The notes under the pieces are model-generated. The model did not search any database and was not told the DNA's origin. It saw only the letters and a list, made by a program, of their open reading frames with translations. A program made the position numbers and the translations under genes. From Lamellibrachia columna (lineage: Eukaryota > Annelida > Polychaeta > Sabellida > Siboglinidae), in assembly GCA_963662155.1 (NCBI GenBank), contig OY759262.1:59488393-59552392 (forward strand): DNA of 64,000 nucleotides. Reading direction: 5' to 3'. Shown one piece after another: positions 38,704 to 53,861 of this stretch (positions are counted from its first letter, which is position 1; the number at the start of each line of letters is the position of its first letter).

Positions 38704-38804
38704 TTAGTGTTGTAACGTGTGTAGTTCCAATTGCAGATACAGAACTTACACAACATAAATTGGTTGGTCCACACTACATGTGTAGGTCTAATTGATCAGC
38801 CCTC

Positions 38805-38869
38805 ATTTCCAGAGCAGCTCTGGAAATAAACCTGTGATGAGCCCTTATTTCCAGAGCTGCTCTGAAAAT
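38805..38869. repeat. Pair of 23-bp palindromes
   Basis: atttccagagc-a-gctctggaaat (38805-38827) is a perfect palindrome about a single base. A near-identical second one (38847-38869, one mismatch) follows 19 bases later. Together they can form alternative hairpins. Confidence 0.9.
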
Positions 38870-39879
38870 AGCCTAAGCCTTCTAATAATGTTGCAAAAAT
38901 CCTAGACAAGTTTTTTCAGTGGCCTGGTTTTGTTAGAAATGCGAGTCTCTTGTATAGATCCCAGACAAAGTGACAACACGACACACCGAGCTAGCTCGGG
39001 TTACTTTTGCTAAAACATTCCAGTTTAAACCAATATCGATTGATGTGTGTGAACTACCGATTTCGCTATATAGAGACAGTGGTTTGAGTGTGTGTACATT
39101 AACACCAACATAGCGTGCAGCTCTCACCTGCCGTTAATCAAACAATAGCGCAGTGTAGGGGACATTTATACTAATGCTCGATGACCACCCCACCTGGTGT
39201 TTACTTTTACTAGTGAGGTGGGTGGCAGGGCTCTCAACCTCCCATTTCCTACCTTTCTTGGGGGCCAACCTCCCATCTGTTTGTGGAGTCATTCTTCCAC
39301 CAGTTGCACCTCCCACCTATTTTTTTAGGTAAACCTCCCACCATTTTTTAGGACCAACTTCCCACCTCTTGCCACATCTCCCCCAATGGTTTGGGTTGTG
39401 CACTCCATCGCTTGAAAGATTATAACTTTTAATTGAAACACTTAAATCATCACAATGTTTATTGATGTTTTAAATTTAATTACATGCACATGTACATGCA
39501 ACATTGCGAACTGTTCAAGCAACATTTCCTACTTTATATTACACCTGTGAATACCTTACAGGAAACAGCTATATTATCTTAAATATGAAGAACATATACC
39601 AGTTTAATCGATCCATCCATAACATAAGATGGCTACTGATTTAAACCTGTAATATATACAAACCTGCTCACAGTATGGGCTTAAAATAGAAAGAGTCAAC
39701 AGAGTTGCAAATATTAGAAGAAAACATTTCATGCTGTATTGAGGAATACAGAGGTTAACATAACCAGTGCACTCCCCGTGTCAACTGTCTGAGATGGTAA
39801 CATTCATAACAACTGGAACAGAGATTGGTATATTTATAAAATGACAATCTTCATGCATCATCAAAACGGACTGCTTCTA
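38870..39879. other. Unassigned sequence with a C-rich imperfect repeat
   Basis: Between about 39235 and 39385 the motif acctcccacc/acctcccatc recurs five or six times at irregular spacing. No gene is recognised. Confidence 0.5.
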
Positions 39880-40422
39880 CATCAAAATAAATACTTTTAG
39901 TTTTACTAAAACTACCTCCATCGTGAATCAGATTTGTTGTTGTTCAAATCTGAAGTGTGAATAGTATTATGAGCAGTCCGTTTAATAAGAGTGCCTGCTC
40001 CTTTTTGCAGAATTTTGACAAGATCCAGTTAAAATTAATTTAATAGTTTACAATAATACAATGTCCTAAGTTCTTACAACGGTGTTGCCCATCTTTCCAC
40101 CTGAGCCCGCCTTCAACTAACTGCCTCCATGTTGCCCCTGCAATAGACAAAGTCGTCACCATGGTAACACATTCTTGTTTTCATTGATTAACCGAATGAC
40201 AGTTTTACGGGACTTGTAATACTAGATTTATTAGTTCTGTATTCAACCTATTAAGTGTACATGCCCTAATTAGCGTACACCCCCTTTTTCAATCAGCAGG
40301 ATCCACAATTATTGTAATCTAACTAATGTGGAACAAGTGAAAAGTGTCGCCATCTGGTGTTAAACAGTTGGCACCACTTTTCAGTTGTTCTATACTAGAA
40401 AAGTACAAAATGTGGGGGGATA

Positions 40423-41152
40423 GTGGATAGATAGTGCTAAGCAGTTACCTTATTATCTAGAGAAATCAATTTTGGTGTACGCTTATAAGAACATATTCCT
40501 TGACATTTTTCCATGGCCCTATTTTTTTCAAGTGTACTGTGCCCTTATTAGGTTGAATTTTCATTGGTGAACCGAATGACAGTTTTACAGGAATCATAAT
40601 ACTGAATTTATTACTATTTATAACATCTCAGATGGGTAAAATAACATCCAGTAAAACATGTTATTATCATGATCTTTCACTTCTTAATATTTTCTAAAAT
40701 ACACAATTTAGTGATGAATTAAAACATGTTAGTTGTTCTGTATATAAGTACTAACCAACAAACCTTCATATTTGAAAGTGAAACATAATGGATGCTTTAT
40801 TAGTCCATAAAATTCCCGTAATTTGTAATGATAAATATTCTACACCAATACAGAGTAAAACAGGAATTCAAACACTTAATGTAGATGTACTTTTCCAAAA
40901 AAAAATTCCATGAATTTGAGTATTTTAATGATATTCAAAGCCCCCAACCAGCTGTGTATCAGCTGATTAATGGAAATTACTGTAGATTCTGCTTACTGTG
41001 GCACCACTGCTGAGCAACATAGAAATCATACAAAAAGACAAAATATGAACTAGAATATGTTATCTGTAATGTGCTATTTCGTACCAATTCGTTAACAAGT
41101 TTCAAAACAAATATTTCACAGCAACACTTGTGAAATCTGCAAAATATTTGAA
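40423..41152. other. 730-bp insertion private to the minus arm
   Basis: It is flanked by imperfect ~25-bp direct repeats (aaaagtacaaaatgtggggg at 40398 and aaaagtacaaaaagcggggg at 41153). Part of it (about 40558-40615) repeats nearby arm sequence (about 40178-40232, 'accgaatgacagtttta'), so it may be a local duplication rather than a transposon. Confidence 0.55.
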
Positions 41153-41973
41153 AAGTACAAAAAGCGGGGGGGATAAATAAAACCAACAAAAGCAGTCTTT
41201 CCATGAGAAAGGGTCACGCTATGGATATTAGCTTCCATAGTGTGACAAACCATGTGGTAATTAATCTGAAAAGTTAATTCATAAAGTATGGCATTAATTT
41301 AAATTCACAAATTCTTTCAATAAAGAAGTTAGTTTCAGGTAAATATAAATTAATTAATAACATTTCTGAGTAAATCAGCTTTGAACTCTGTGCCTATGAT
41401 GTTAACATGGGAAGTAGCAGATGGGAGCGCCGTTACACCGAGTGGATTCTAAACTGTCACCAGTACTTAACAGTGGCTAGGCTTGCAACAGCAATATTTC
41501 ACAATTTCCATCAATACAGTTTGTCAGTTGTGGATATAGACTGTGACAGGCCTACCAAGTTGTCCAGATCCCAATACACAATCAGTTCTTGCCATGTGAG
41601 GATAATATCTCAATACATACTTTTTTAAACAAATACTCCAGGAATCTTTTCACTAGACCCCCATTTCCAGCCCAGATGGCATGATGGCTGGTCTAACTAT
41701 TGTATAAACCTGTCTGCTCAAACAAATAAGATTCTTATCTCTTTAATATAGGCATCCCAACCTTTTAAACGTGTGCGTTATTATTTTCATTTGGAAATAA
41801 AGAATTTAATTAAATTTGAAAACATTCCACTAGACAAGCCAACTGTAATGGACATTCTACAGGTCAGTGGCACTGAATCAATACACGAGAACAGCATTAA
41901 GCGGATTATGAATAATGAATTTATGATACAGCTAAGTGTATTATGATACAGCTAAGTGTATTAACAATATGCA

Positions 41974-43066
<1,093 letters not shown>

Positions 43067-43629
43067 TCAACAACAATAGTTACAATACCATGTGACGTCA
43101 CCTGAATGTCATGTTGCAACATTCTCCACAAACTTGCCATTGAATATGAAGTGACTTTCTCATGCATTAGATATCTGGTGATGACAAATACATCTGACTT
43201 CTTGGAAATTTGTTGATTAAAAACAGTACAGCAAAAATGTGTCCAAGTATGAGTGACTGACATTACCTAATATAATGACAGTTTAAGGTAGCTGGGACAG
43301 CTAGCATGTCAGTTGATTTGTTAATTTTTTCATAACAGGATATACTGAACTAAACGTCAACACCTCAAAAAGTCACTCGGCACTAATGTCATATTTCACC
43401 AATCCATCTTTAAAAAACAGTGTTGTTGGAAATCCCAGTGATTTCTAAGAAATGCTGAAAATGTTTCCATAGTAACGATCACATGCGCTACGATGTTCGA
43501 ACCAGCTATGTTCATTCACCGTGAAAGCGGAACATAACATTTGGTTACCGTGATTCCAGTACACATCAGTATTATATCTACCTAACTAAATAATGTCACC
43601 AAACCAGCAAATATCAGCGCTAACATAGT

Positions 43630-44354
43630 TTATTGTGCTTTTGAACCAATAAAGGAAACGGCCAGTGACCCTGACTTGGTGACCCCGCCGGATAAAGGGC
43701 CAATCAAAATTATCGTAAACATGCCCTGCCATAGACGACAACACGTTACAGATACAGATTCAAGGGCCATTATGGCAGCAAATTAAGGGGACATGTCAAT
43801 ATTACAAATGGTCATTGTTTTGTCAACAACACATAAAACGCCAGTGAAAATCGTCACATTTCAAACATGATACGTGTATCCATCGACATTTCTGTTATCA
43901 TTAGTAACAAGGAAATGATGATTAATTTATTATTTCAGAAAAATTACAACACTTACTAAGCTACAATTTGGCACATGAACACATCTTACATGTAGGCAAC
44001 TACATACGATTAAGAATTACGATTGGTGAAGGGTTTGTATCAGAAATACACTGCCACTTTAGGCTGTCATTCAACTTTTGCTTAATTCATTCACGGTGGT
44101 GTAGCAGATGTAATTTGTTTATGTTAACCAAAATCGATCTCAAAGTTATCAGTGACACTGTCATACTTATATGTATGGCATTTATTTCTTTGAGGATTTT
44201 CTCAAAACATAACCAAATAAATGAAAAACTCCAAATTTTATCAACTACAATGTGTGACGAAATGTTTAATTTATCTTAAAAACTTCTACTGGAAATAATC
44301 AATTCAACACAACCATATAATATCCACCCCAGCTACCTTAAGAAGTTTACAAAC
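43630..44354. other. Segment private to the minus arm, unassigned
   Basis: It has no match in the plus arm at 28985. A 103-codon plus frame (43968-44279) has no recognisable content. I found no clear terminal repeats. Confidence 0.45.
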
Positions 44355-44540
44355 TACATATCTGAAATGTGCTGTGTATGGAGACATATTGAAACAGATT
44401 ATCTATGAAAAATTCAAGAATGACAGGACAAAGGACAATGAGTATACAGGGTGCACGAAAATGAAAAATAATGTTTTTTGTACTTTCTGACAAGGATTTC
44501 AGCAGCCTGTATTTCATTGTTGTGTTACAGTATAATGTCC
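44355..44540 (+). repeat. Dispersed repeat, partner of 27818-28012
   Basis: It shares 'ttcaagaatgacagg', 'caaaggacaat' and 'gggtgcacgaaaatg' with the 27.8-kb copy and ends in the same gttacagta block. Confidence 0.75.
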
Positions 44541-44985
44541 AAATTGCTACCATCTATTGTCAGGGATACAGGCAATAACCTATTACTTCAGTAGGCTTCT
44601 AGTTGACATGCCACAGGTACTTACAGAATAATTCATTCAGCCTTAAAACTTTTTGGCCAATTTGGGAGAAATCTAGGAGAAAAACACCATTGGACAGAAC
44701 AATAACTTTCAGCGGCAATACAAATAAAATGAGACAGAACATCATCCTGAAATTTTAATAATTTATGTTGTTTACCTAATAAGGGATTATGCACAGTTAA
44801 AAAAATTGTGGTTATACGACTTGTCCCACATTCTCATTTTGGGTGCTGAGATTCGTAAAATATAAAAACGTTAAAGTTTAAGACTGAATTATTCAGAAAG
44901 AATAGCAACTAGAAGTCCACTTAACTAATAAGTTATTGTCAGTATCCCTGACAATATATGGTGGCAGTTTGGACAATGTACTGTA
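44541..44985. repeat. Foldback: ~90-bp inverted repeats around a ~260-bp spacer
   Basis: 44541-44600 ('gtccaaattgctaccat') pairs with 44985-44890 read in reverse ('gtccaaactgccaccat', then the shared 'tattgtcagggata', 'caataac', 'cttctagttg'). The spacer includes the 'gcacccaaaatga' block shared with 28960. It could be a foldback element or one end of the inverted arm meeting an oppositely oriented dispersed repeat. Confidence 0.65.
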
Positions 44986-45010
44986 AAACAATTAAGCAAT
45001 GTTGAACTCA

Positions 45011-46813
<1,803 letters not shown>

Positions 46814-46870
46814 TTATTTATAACAACAATACTTTAAGTATAATATTATATATAATATATATATATGTTT

Positions 46871-46970
46871 GTGCTGTATGGCGACGGCTGCCCGTGCTGT
46901 ATGTATATGGTGATGGCTGCCCGTGCTGTATCTATATGGTGATGGCTGTCTGTGCTGTATGTATATATAG
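46871..46970. repeat. ~30-bp tandem repeat, about 3.5 units
   Basis: The unit resembles gtgctgtatgtatatggtga + tggctgcccg, with one unit reading 'tggcgacggctg'. Confidence 0.8.
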
Positions 46971-46974
46971 GTGT

Positions 46975-49600
46975 GTGAGGCTTGTTGTACAGCGGAGGTC
47001 ATTTAGGGTAAATCAAGCTGCGCTTCTTTTTATTTTATCCGGGGTGTCAATGTTATTTTGGGTATGTGGATTCCAAGCTATTGCTCTATATAAGGGTTGA
47101 AAAAATCGAGATTTAAAAAAAATCATTTTTTTTAATTTAAATCTGATTTTTTTATTTATTTGATTTTTTTAAAAATCTGGTATGTATACATTTATATATG
47201 TTCATATTTATAAACTCTTTCAAACGTGTTCTATTCAAATCGATTTGGGTACTTGTCTTAACAGAGGGTACATGATTTTTGCTTATATAAAGTTATATAA
47301 TTATAACATAGTTTGATTTACAACAGCAACAAAACTGTGGCTGTAGCTGTGATAATTATTGTTTGCTGAGAGGGTGGATTAGCACCTGTCCATGGCTCTG
47401 TGTACTTCAAGGGTCTCTAACCAGACTGCAAACTGGTACAGTATTAGACAGTTGTAGCCCAGACTGTCTCACTTGAGTCAACATACTGAACTGGTAACAA
47501 CTAGTACAAGCTCTAAGTCGACTTTAATTAACTCAGGGCTTCTGACTTGAAAAGATACTTCCTCTGGAAGACAAGTTTGCATGGCATCACTGCATTCAGA
47601 AAGGAATAGCTCAAACAAAAACAAAAACAATGAAAACTTCAAAGTTAGCCTGGCCAAGTGAATTACATCAAAACAACAGTTAACCAGAGACTGTTATATT
47701 GTAATTAATATCAGGCTATCTGGTGACAATACAACTACACAAGTGTGCACATTGTGCTTTTGTATTAAAAAAACATACAAAACTTTATTGATCTTGGTGC
47801 TTGTAAACAATTATTTGTGTTAAATTCATATAAATCAGCAATAAAAAAAATTGGAAATAAAAAATCATAAATCAGTGATTTTTTGGAGTGATTTAAATCA
47901 GTGATTTAAATCAAACAACTCTGTTCCATATTCTAATTTGGTTGACATTGTGTCTTACTAACATATTGTAGGCTGCCTCCTTTACTTTCGGTTTAGCTGG
48001 ATGGACTCATGGAGTGCTCATTTCAGTAGGCCAAGTGTTTATGCAGATTTTGATGCAGTTGTTTGTACATGCTTAGTCCAGGACAGTTTAGAATCTATGA
48101 TTATGCCTAGGTATGGATGTGGATTTACTCAAGAAGTAGGTGTAGTAGGTGTCTAGGTGAACTGGCAAGGTTTATACTTATGCGTAATTGTGAGTAGGTG
48201 GCACTTTGATGTGTTGAATTGCATTTGCCATTTGTTTGATCAATCTGTTAATTTTTGAATGTCTGTTTGTAGTAGGTCGTGGTCTGTAGGTGACTGAATC
48301 TCTCTATAAACAATTTAGTCATCAACAAAAAGTTGTATGTTGGAGTGAATTGAGTCAGCGTCAGTATTTATATACAATACAGTAGTGATATTATTTATAA
48401 ACAGTAGAAAGAGGACAAGGCCAAGGATTGAGCCTTGGGGTACACCAGATATGATGTTTGCTAGAGATGAGTGGGAAACATTTATTGAGACAAGTTGAGT
48501 TCGGTTAGCCAGGAAAGATTTTATCAAGTACAGCGTGGATCCTGTGATGCCATAGTAACTGAGTTTGTTGATGAATCGTTGATGGGGAACACAATCAAAG
48601 GTTTTAGAAAAGTCTATTAAAATTAGATCAATTTGGTGGCATTTGTTCATAGAGACAGACCAGTCATGGACTGTCCACAAGCTGCATTAAGAAAGTCCAG
48701 ATTGGAATCCATGCTGGTGAGGGAGAATAATGTCTCTAGTGCTGAGGTGTTTCCACATGTGGCTAAGGACAATATGCTCCATCACCTTGCACAGAATACA
48801 AGTTAAAGAAATCGATCTATAGTTTGTAGGATCACATGTATTGCCTTTTTTTGTGTATTGCTGTGACAATTCCATATTCCAGACTTGGGGGGGTTTGCCA
48901 GTGGTGCATGATTGCTGAAAAATGTGCTGTATTATGACGGATATCTCTTTAGCAGTTTCCTTTAGTATTTTTGCAGGAATTTCATCTGGGCCTGGCACTT
49001 TGTTGGAGTTTAGAGCTTCAAGCTTTTGTTGGGATAGGAAGTTGCTCATTTGTGAAAACTGATTTGAAGTGGTCACTGAGAGCATTTGCTTTGTCAGGGT
49101 CGATTGTTTTCAAGTTGTTATTTATTTTTAGTGTTGGAATGCCAAGATGTTGTTTTGTTTTGTCTGATGAAGGACCACAATTGTTTTGGATTTGTCGTCA
49201 AACTTTCTCCAATGATCTTGTTAATGTAACTGTTATAGGATTTGACCACTTCTTTGGTGACTTCTTTTCTTAATTTCTTGAAGTTTTCCCAGTTTTTTTT
49301 TACTTTAGCATGAGTTTTGTATCTTTTTCTCTGTAGTCTGATAATGCTTCTTGCAATCCAGGGTAGATGTTGTTTAGATTTTGTCGTGTGGCTAGGGATG
49401 GATTCTCCTATGAGCTTTGTTTAGTTTTGATGACAAAATTTCCAATTTGAGTTTACATCTTGTTCATCTGGTTTTCGATTAAAGTGCTGCTGAGCTAGCT
49501 GAGTGCAGTTTGATTTAAGGGATTCCCAGATCTGTAGTTGTATACTTTGTGTGGTGGCTTGTTTTTTCTGGTACAATTCATAGTGATGTCAAAGAGAATG
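46975..49600 (-). pseudogene. LINE relic (jockey/CR1-like), split by an hAT-type element
   Basis: Read on minus from 49600 down. After broken sequence near 49.1-49.6 kb, an open stretch 49085-48687 carries LEALNSNKVPGPDEIPAKIL and PTNYRSISLTCILCKVMEHI, HQHGFQSG. 48680-48315 carries LILIDFSKTFDCVPH, GVPQGSILGLVLFLLFIN and LFVDD (RT catalytic xxDD present). The thumb (KVKEAAYNMLVRH, about 47975) is interrupted at 47931 by the transposon and resumes at 47083 with AIAWNPHTQNNIDT and FTLNDLR. There are stops and frameshifts throughout, and the 5' end is not defined. Confidence 0.8.
47092..47923. mobile_element. Second non-autonomous hAT-type element, 832 bp, inserted in the LINE
   Basis: The ends are aagggttg... 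and ...caactctg (CAGRGTTG-type inverted repeats), with AT-rich subterminal gatttaaatc repeats. The 8-bp flanks ctctatat (47084-47091) and ttccatat (47924-47931) differ at two sites. The LINE reading on minus (KLEYG | AIAWNPHTQ) closes perfectly if the original target was ctccatat, each copy then having one mutation. There is no transposase gene. Confidence 0.8.
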
Positions 49601-50226
49601 CGCACATTATATGCCGCCAGCAATACGCGTACATGCTTACTGCACATACAAAGTGCTGTATGATTGTGCTTATGGTAGATATCTGTGTGTACAGGCATAC
49701 CATTATTGTTACAGGATAAACAAATTGAATTCGTTAAATCAGCCAAATATCTTGCCATCAATCTGGACTGTAAACTATTATGGACAATGGTCTGAACATA
49801 TTAGGGAACGTTATGAAGTTATCTAAGTTATTCGATGTATTTCATCATATTGCCTCGTTCGTAAGCGCAGATATGGTAAGGTAATTATATTATACCTATG
49901 TATTTCCTCATATTAGTTATGCCTATGCTATGCCTATGCCATGGTATTGAATTAGCGGAGCGTTAACCACTTGTTTTAATCATTAATTTTGTTAAAAATT
50001 AAAACAACGCCAATTGACGTACCTCTTCATATATTACAGTCGCTGAACTCACGACTGCAGCGCTGTGGTAATCTTTCGTCTAAGATCTGCTAAAACCATG
50101 TCTGCTGTTTTTCTTCACCGAACTGCAGGAAAGGGTTGTTTATTTCAACAGCTGGTTGGGCGATAATGGGGCGATAATGTATCTATAACGTAATTCCAAT
50201 ATAGTACTAGTTATTTCGTGTTTCGC
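49601..50226. other. Unassigned sequence
   Basis: I see no coding or repeat structure that I can support. Confidence 0.45.
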
Positions 50227-50240
50227 TTACGATATACATG

Positions 50241-51144
50241 CTGTCCCCATTCCTCTTCCTCCTGGCCATTGACTGGATTATGAAGATGACCACAGTACAG
50301 AGGACAAGTGGGATCCAGTGGACACTATGGACGCAACTTGAAGACCTGGACTTCGCCGATGACTTGGCACTGCTGTCTCACAGCCATCAACAGATGCAGG
50401 ACAAGACGACATAACTGGCAGCTGTCTCCTTACAAGTGGGCCTGAACATCCACAAAGGAAAGACCAAGGTCCTCAGGATGAATGCAGCCAGCACTGACCC
50501 AGTCACACTGGAGGGGAATGCACTGGAGGAGGTAGAGACCTTCACATACCTCGGCAGTGTCATCAACAAGCGGGGCGGCACAGACGCAGACGTCAGAGCA
50601 AGGATAGGCAAGGCAAGAGTGGCATTCCTGCAACTGAAGAACATCTGGAGCTCCAGGGTACTGTCATCACGCACAAAGATCCGGTTGTTCAACTCCAACG
50701 TGAAGATGGTCTTGTTGTATGGAGCAGAGACATGGAGGATAACCAACACCACCATCAACAAAGTGCAGACCTTTGTCAACAACTGCCTGAGAAGAATCCT
50801 CCAGATCCACTGGCCAGACACCATCAGCAACAGTGAATTGTGGGAAAAGACACAACAACGACCTGTCGAAGAGGAAATCAGAAGAAGAAGATGGGCCTGG
50901 ATTGGCCACTCGCTCCGAAAACCAGTAACAAGCACCACCAGGCAAGCGCTGACATGGAATCCTCAAGGCAAACGGAGAAGAGGACGACCAAGAAACACGT
51001 GGCGACGGGACCTCCAGGCAGACACCAGGAAGATGGGCTACACCTGGAACCAGTTAGAGAGGATGGCCCAGGACAGGGGACTCTGGCGATCTGTTGTCGA
51101 CGGCCTATGCCCCAAGGCCAAGAGGGGCGATGGGCATAAGTAAG
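50241..51144 (+). pseudogene. 5'-truncated RTE-like LINE insertion, nearly intact tail
   Basis: The insertion starts inside the RT domain: LSPFLFLLAIDW, then DLDFADDLALLSH with the catalytic FADD (about 50353). It runs to the ORF end at 51143 with one in-frame stop (TAA near 50413). C-terminal landmarks are [36 protein letters not shown]-like, [12 protein letters not shown] and [16 protein letters not shown]. The 3' end is short taag repeats. Perfect 14-bp target duplications ttacgatatacatg flank it at 50227-50240 and 51145-51158. The good open frame and perfect duplication make it one of the youngest insertions here. RTE assignment is by resemblance only. Confidence 0.85.
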
Positions 51145-51158
51145 TTACGATATACATG

Positions 51159-51376
51159 TATACTCGATTGGAGAAATTGTCCCGGTACATGTAAATGCGA
51201 CACTATTAAATCATAAGCATAAACTCAGTCATCACAGAAACAAACTATGTTGCCAGCTGGCATTTTATTGTAGATATCGCAATTTATCGTATTAATTCAC
51301 GATATAGTGTCGCCACCTGCCGAAAGTTTTATGTTGTTGCTAGCTACGGGATATGGCGCCACAGTTTGTCGCTGTC
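51159..51376. other. Unassigned short sequence before the microsatellite
   Basis: There is no gene here; unique sequence by eye. Confidence 0.4.
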
Positions 51377-52503
51377 GAGGGAGGGAGGGAGGGAGGGAGG
51401 GAGGGAGGGAGGGAGGGAGGGAGGGAGGGAGGGAGGGAGGGAGGGAGGGAGGGAGGGAGGGAGGGAGGGAGGGAGGGAGGGAGGGAGGGAGGGAGGGAGG
51501 GAGGGAGGGAGGGAGGGAGGGAGGGAGGGAGGGAGGGAGGGAGGGAGGGAGGGAGGGAGGGAGGGAGGGAGGGAGGGAGGGAGGGAGGGAGGGAGGGAGG
51601 GAGGGAGGGAGGGAGGGAGGGAGGGAGGGAGGGAGGGAGGGAGGGAGGGAGGGAGGGAGGGAGGGAGGGAGGGAGGGAGGGAGGGAGGGAGGGAGGGAGG
51701 GAGGGAGGGAGGGAGGGAGGGAGGGAGGGAGGGAGGGAGGGAGGGAGGGAGGGAGGGAGGGAGGGAGGGAGGGAGGGAGGGAGGGAGGGAGGGAGGGAGG
51801 GAGGGAGGGAGGGAGGGAGGGAGGGAGGGAGGGAGGGAGGGAGGGAGGGAGGGAGGGAGGGAGGGAGGGAGGGAGGGAGGGAGGGAGGGAGGGAGGGAGG
51901 GAGGGAGGGAGGGAGGGAGGGAGGGAGGGAGGGAGGGAGGGAGGGAGGGAGGGAGGGAGGGAGGGAGGGAGGGAGGGAGGGAGGGAGGGAGGGAGGGAGG
52001 GAGGGAGGGAGGGAGGGAGGGAGGGAGGGAGGGAGGGAGGGAGGGAGGGAGGGAGGGAGGGAGGGAGGGAGGGAGGGAGGGAGGGAGGGAGGGAGGGAGG
52101 GAGGGAGGGAGGGAGGGAGGGAGGGAGGGAGGGAGGGAGGGAGGGAGGGAGGGAGGGAGGGAGGGAGGGAGGGAGGGAGGGAGGGAGGGAGGGAGGGAGG
52201 GAGGGAGGGAGGGAGGGAGGGAGGGAGGGAGGGAGGGAGGGAGGGAGGGAGGGAGGGAGGGAGGGAGGGAGGGAGGGAGGGAGGGAGGGAGGGAGGGAGG
52301 GAGGGAGGGAGGGAGGGAGGGAGGGAGGGAGGGAGGGAGGGAGGGAGGGAGGGAGGGAGGGAGGGAGGGAGGGAGGGAGGGAGGGAGGGAGGGAGGGAGG
52401 GAGGGAGGGAGGGAGGGAGGGAGGGAGGGAGGGAGGGAGGGAGGGAGGGAGGGAGGGAGGGAGGGAGGGAGGGAGGGAGGGAGGGAGGGAGGGAGGGAGG
52501 GAG
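51377..52503. repeat. Perfect (GAGG)n microsatellite, 1,127 bp
   Basis: About 282 uninterrupted copies of gagg/ggga, purine-only on the plus strand. No single variant base is visible across the tract. Four long open frames through it (GREG and PPSL repeats) are consequences of a stop-free repeat and are not genes. Polypurine mirror symmetry and GGG runs predict triplex and G-quadruplex formation. Confidence 0.98.
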
Positions 52504-52964
52504 AAATCGCGAAATTTTACTAAAACAAATACAACAGAAAGGCTACGAATTTGTCCATTTCCAGCAAACATCAAACAAGACTGGAAATACTATCAATGAA
52601 ACAGCTCAGACACTTGAAGAGAACAGCCAAATTGTTGTTTTGGGGTCAATGTCTACCAATGATTGAGCGATATGCTTTGGAAAAGGCTCGCGGTAACATA
52701 ACTACTAGACTTCAATAAACCCAACCGTTTCTTACCGTTGTTTTAACATTTCACAACAGTAACAGGAATGACTGATAGTTACAGGAATGACACAGGTAAA
52801 TAAAAGCAGTCTACAACTGCACAGACACACGAAGAGAACATTATCCAGGGGCTTGCCCCCTGGAATATAAAAAAAAAACGATAGTCAGCATTTTGATTGC
52901 AACAATCAATCGAATATTTTATTATCACTGAAACCACAACACTTTCAAAAACGAAAACAATTTT
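52504..52964. other. Unassigned sequence
   Basis: No recognised gene. Confidence 0.4.
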
Positions 52965-53064
52965 AGCCCTGGTAACGAGGCCAGAGCCCTGGTAACGAAG
53001 TCAGAGCCCTGGTAACGAGGTCAGAGCCCTGGTAACGAGGTCGGAGCCCTGGTAACGAGGCCAG
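52965..53064. repeat. 20-bp tandem repeat, 5 units
   Basis: The unit agccctggtaacgaggtcag is repeated five times with single-base variants at three positions. Confidence 0.95.
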
Positions 53065-53249
53065 GGCGCCTTCAGTGGCCAATATCTCGTCTAGTCGTCT
53101 GACAATAGCCTCCAGATTGTTGGGTCGACCTGGAAGTGTCGCCGATTCTTGGTCACTTACTTCGGCTCGTCAACAATAGACATCACCCTCTCAAAGCTCT
53201 ACAAGCAGAAGTCTCTCATCATTGGCCAGAAAAACTTGTTGGGCCCCAT

Positions 53250-53861
53250 TCAACACATGAAGTCTGTTCGTCTGCTCGTCTGTCTGCGTGATGGTGTCTG
53301 GGTAAGGCTTACTCTCGTACTCAACAACACACCACTTTCTAATTGCGATGTCGATCCCTTAACCTTCCACGGTCGCAATGGGTCCATCATATGATCAAAA
53401 TTAAACATGTCTCGTGTCGTCAAATGTTGGTGGGACAATGCTTAGAATTCTAAGAATATATTTCATACCAAGCTCGCATCTGATTTTGGGAATTCATTGT
53501 GGATCTGGCTTCAAGTAAAATATGGAGGAATCACCTTACACACGTTTAGTAGCAAACACTCAATGTAATCCTTATAGATGTGCCGCTTCAACACTGACTT
53601 TAAGCCACGTGCATCCGACATCAATAAGTAGGATCACGATACAGGAGGAAATGTAGAGGCGTCGTGGCATGCACTTCGAGTCTTCGACGACACGTTGACT
53701 AATGTACCCGTCATGACATCTTTGGACGCTGTTGTCCCTTTAACGATGCCTGCTTCCTCCACGTCAGTAGGGTTGATAGTCTGCAAATAAATAAGCATAC
53801 AAAAATTAATATATAGTGGTTCATTTTTGCTGGTAGCGTTCCTGCTCTTAGTTTCACACAC
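53250..53861 (-). other. Unrecognised coding-like stretch, minus strand
   Basis: Two minus open frames (53861-53634 and 53438-53250) lie in sequence that is less AT-rich than the surroundings. Across a stop at about 53637 the reading continues as DARGLKSVLKRHIYKDYIEC and CKVIPPYF (about 53620-53525). A plausible splice acceptor, tttgcag, ends at 53781. I do not recognise the product. It may be a decayed transposon ORF or a broken host exon. Confidence 0.3.

Noticed and set aside
40398..41177. Transposon insertion with ~25-bp target duplication
   Set aside because: The flanking repeats are imperfect and part of the insert duplicates nearby arm sequence, so a local duplication is equally likely; kept only as an unassigned insertion.
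50387..50966. Minus frame of 183 codons opposite the RTE-like LINE
   Set aside because: Shadow of a strong plus-strand LINE reading.
51297..52666. Several 385-437-codon open frames (GREG and PPSL repeats)
   Set aside because: They exist only because the (GAGG)n repeat contains no stop codon in any frame. There is no conserved flanking domain.
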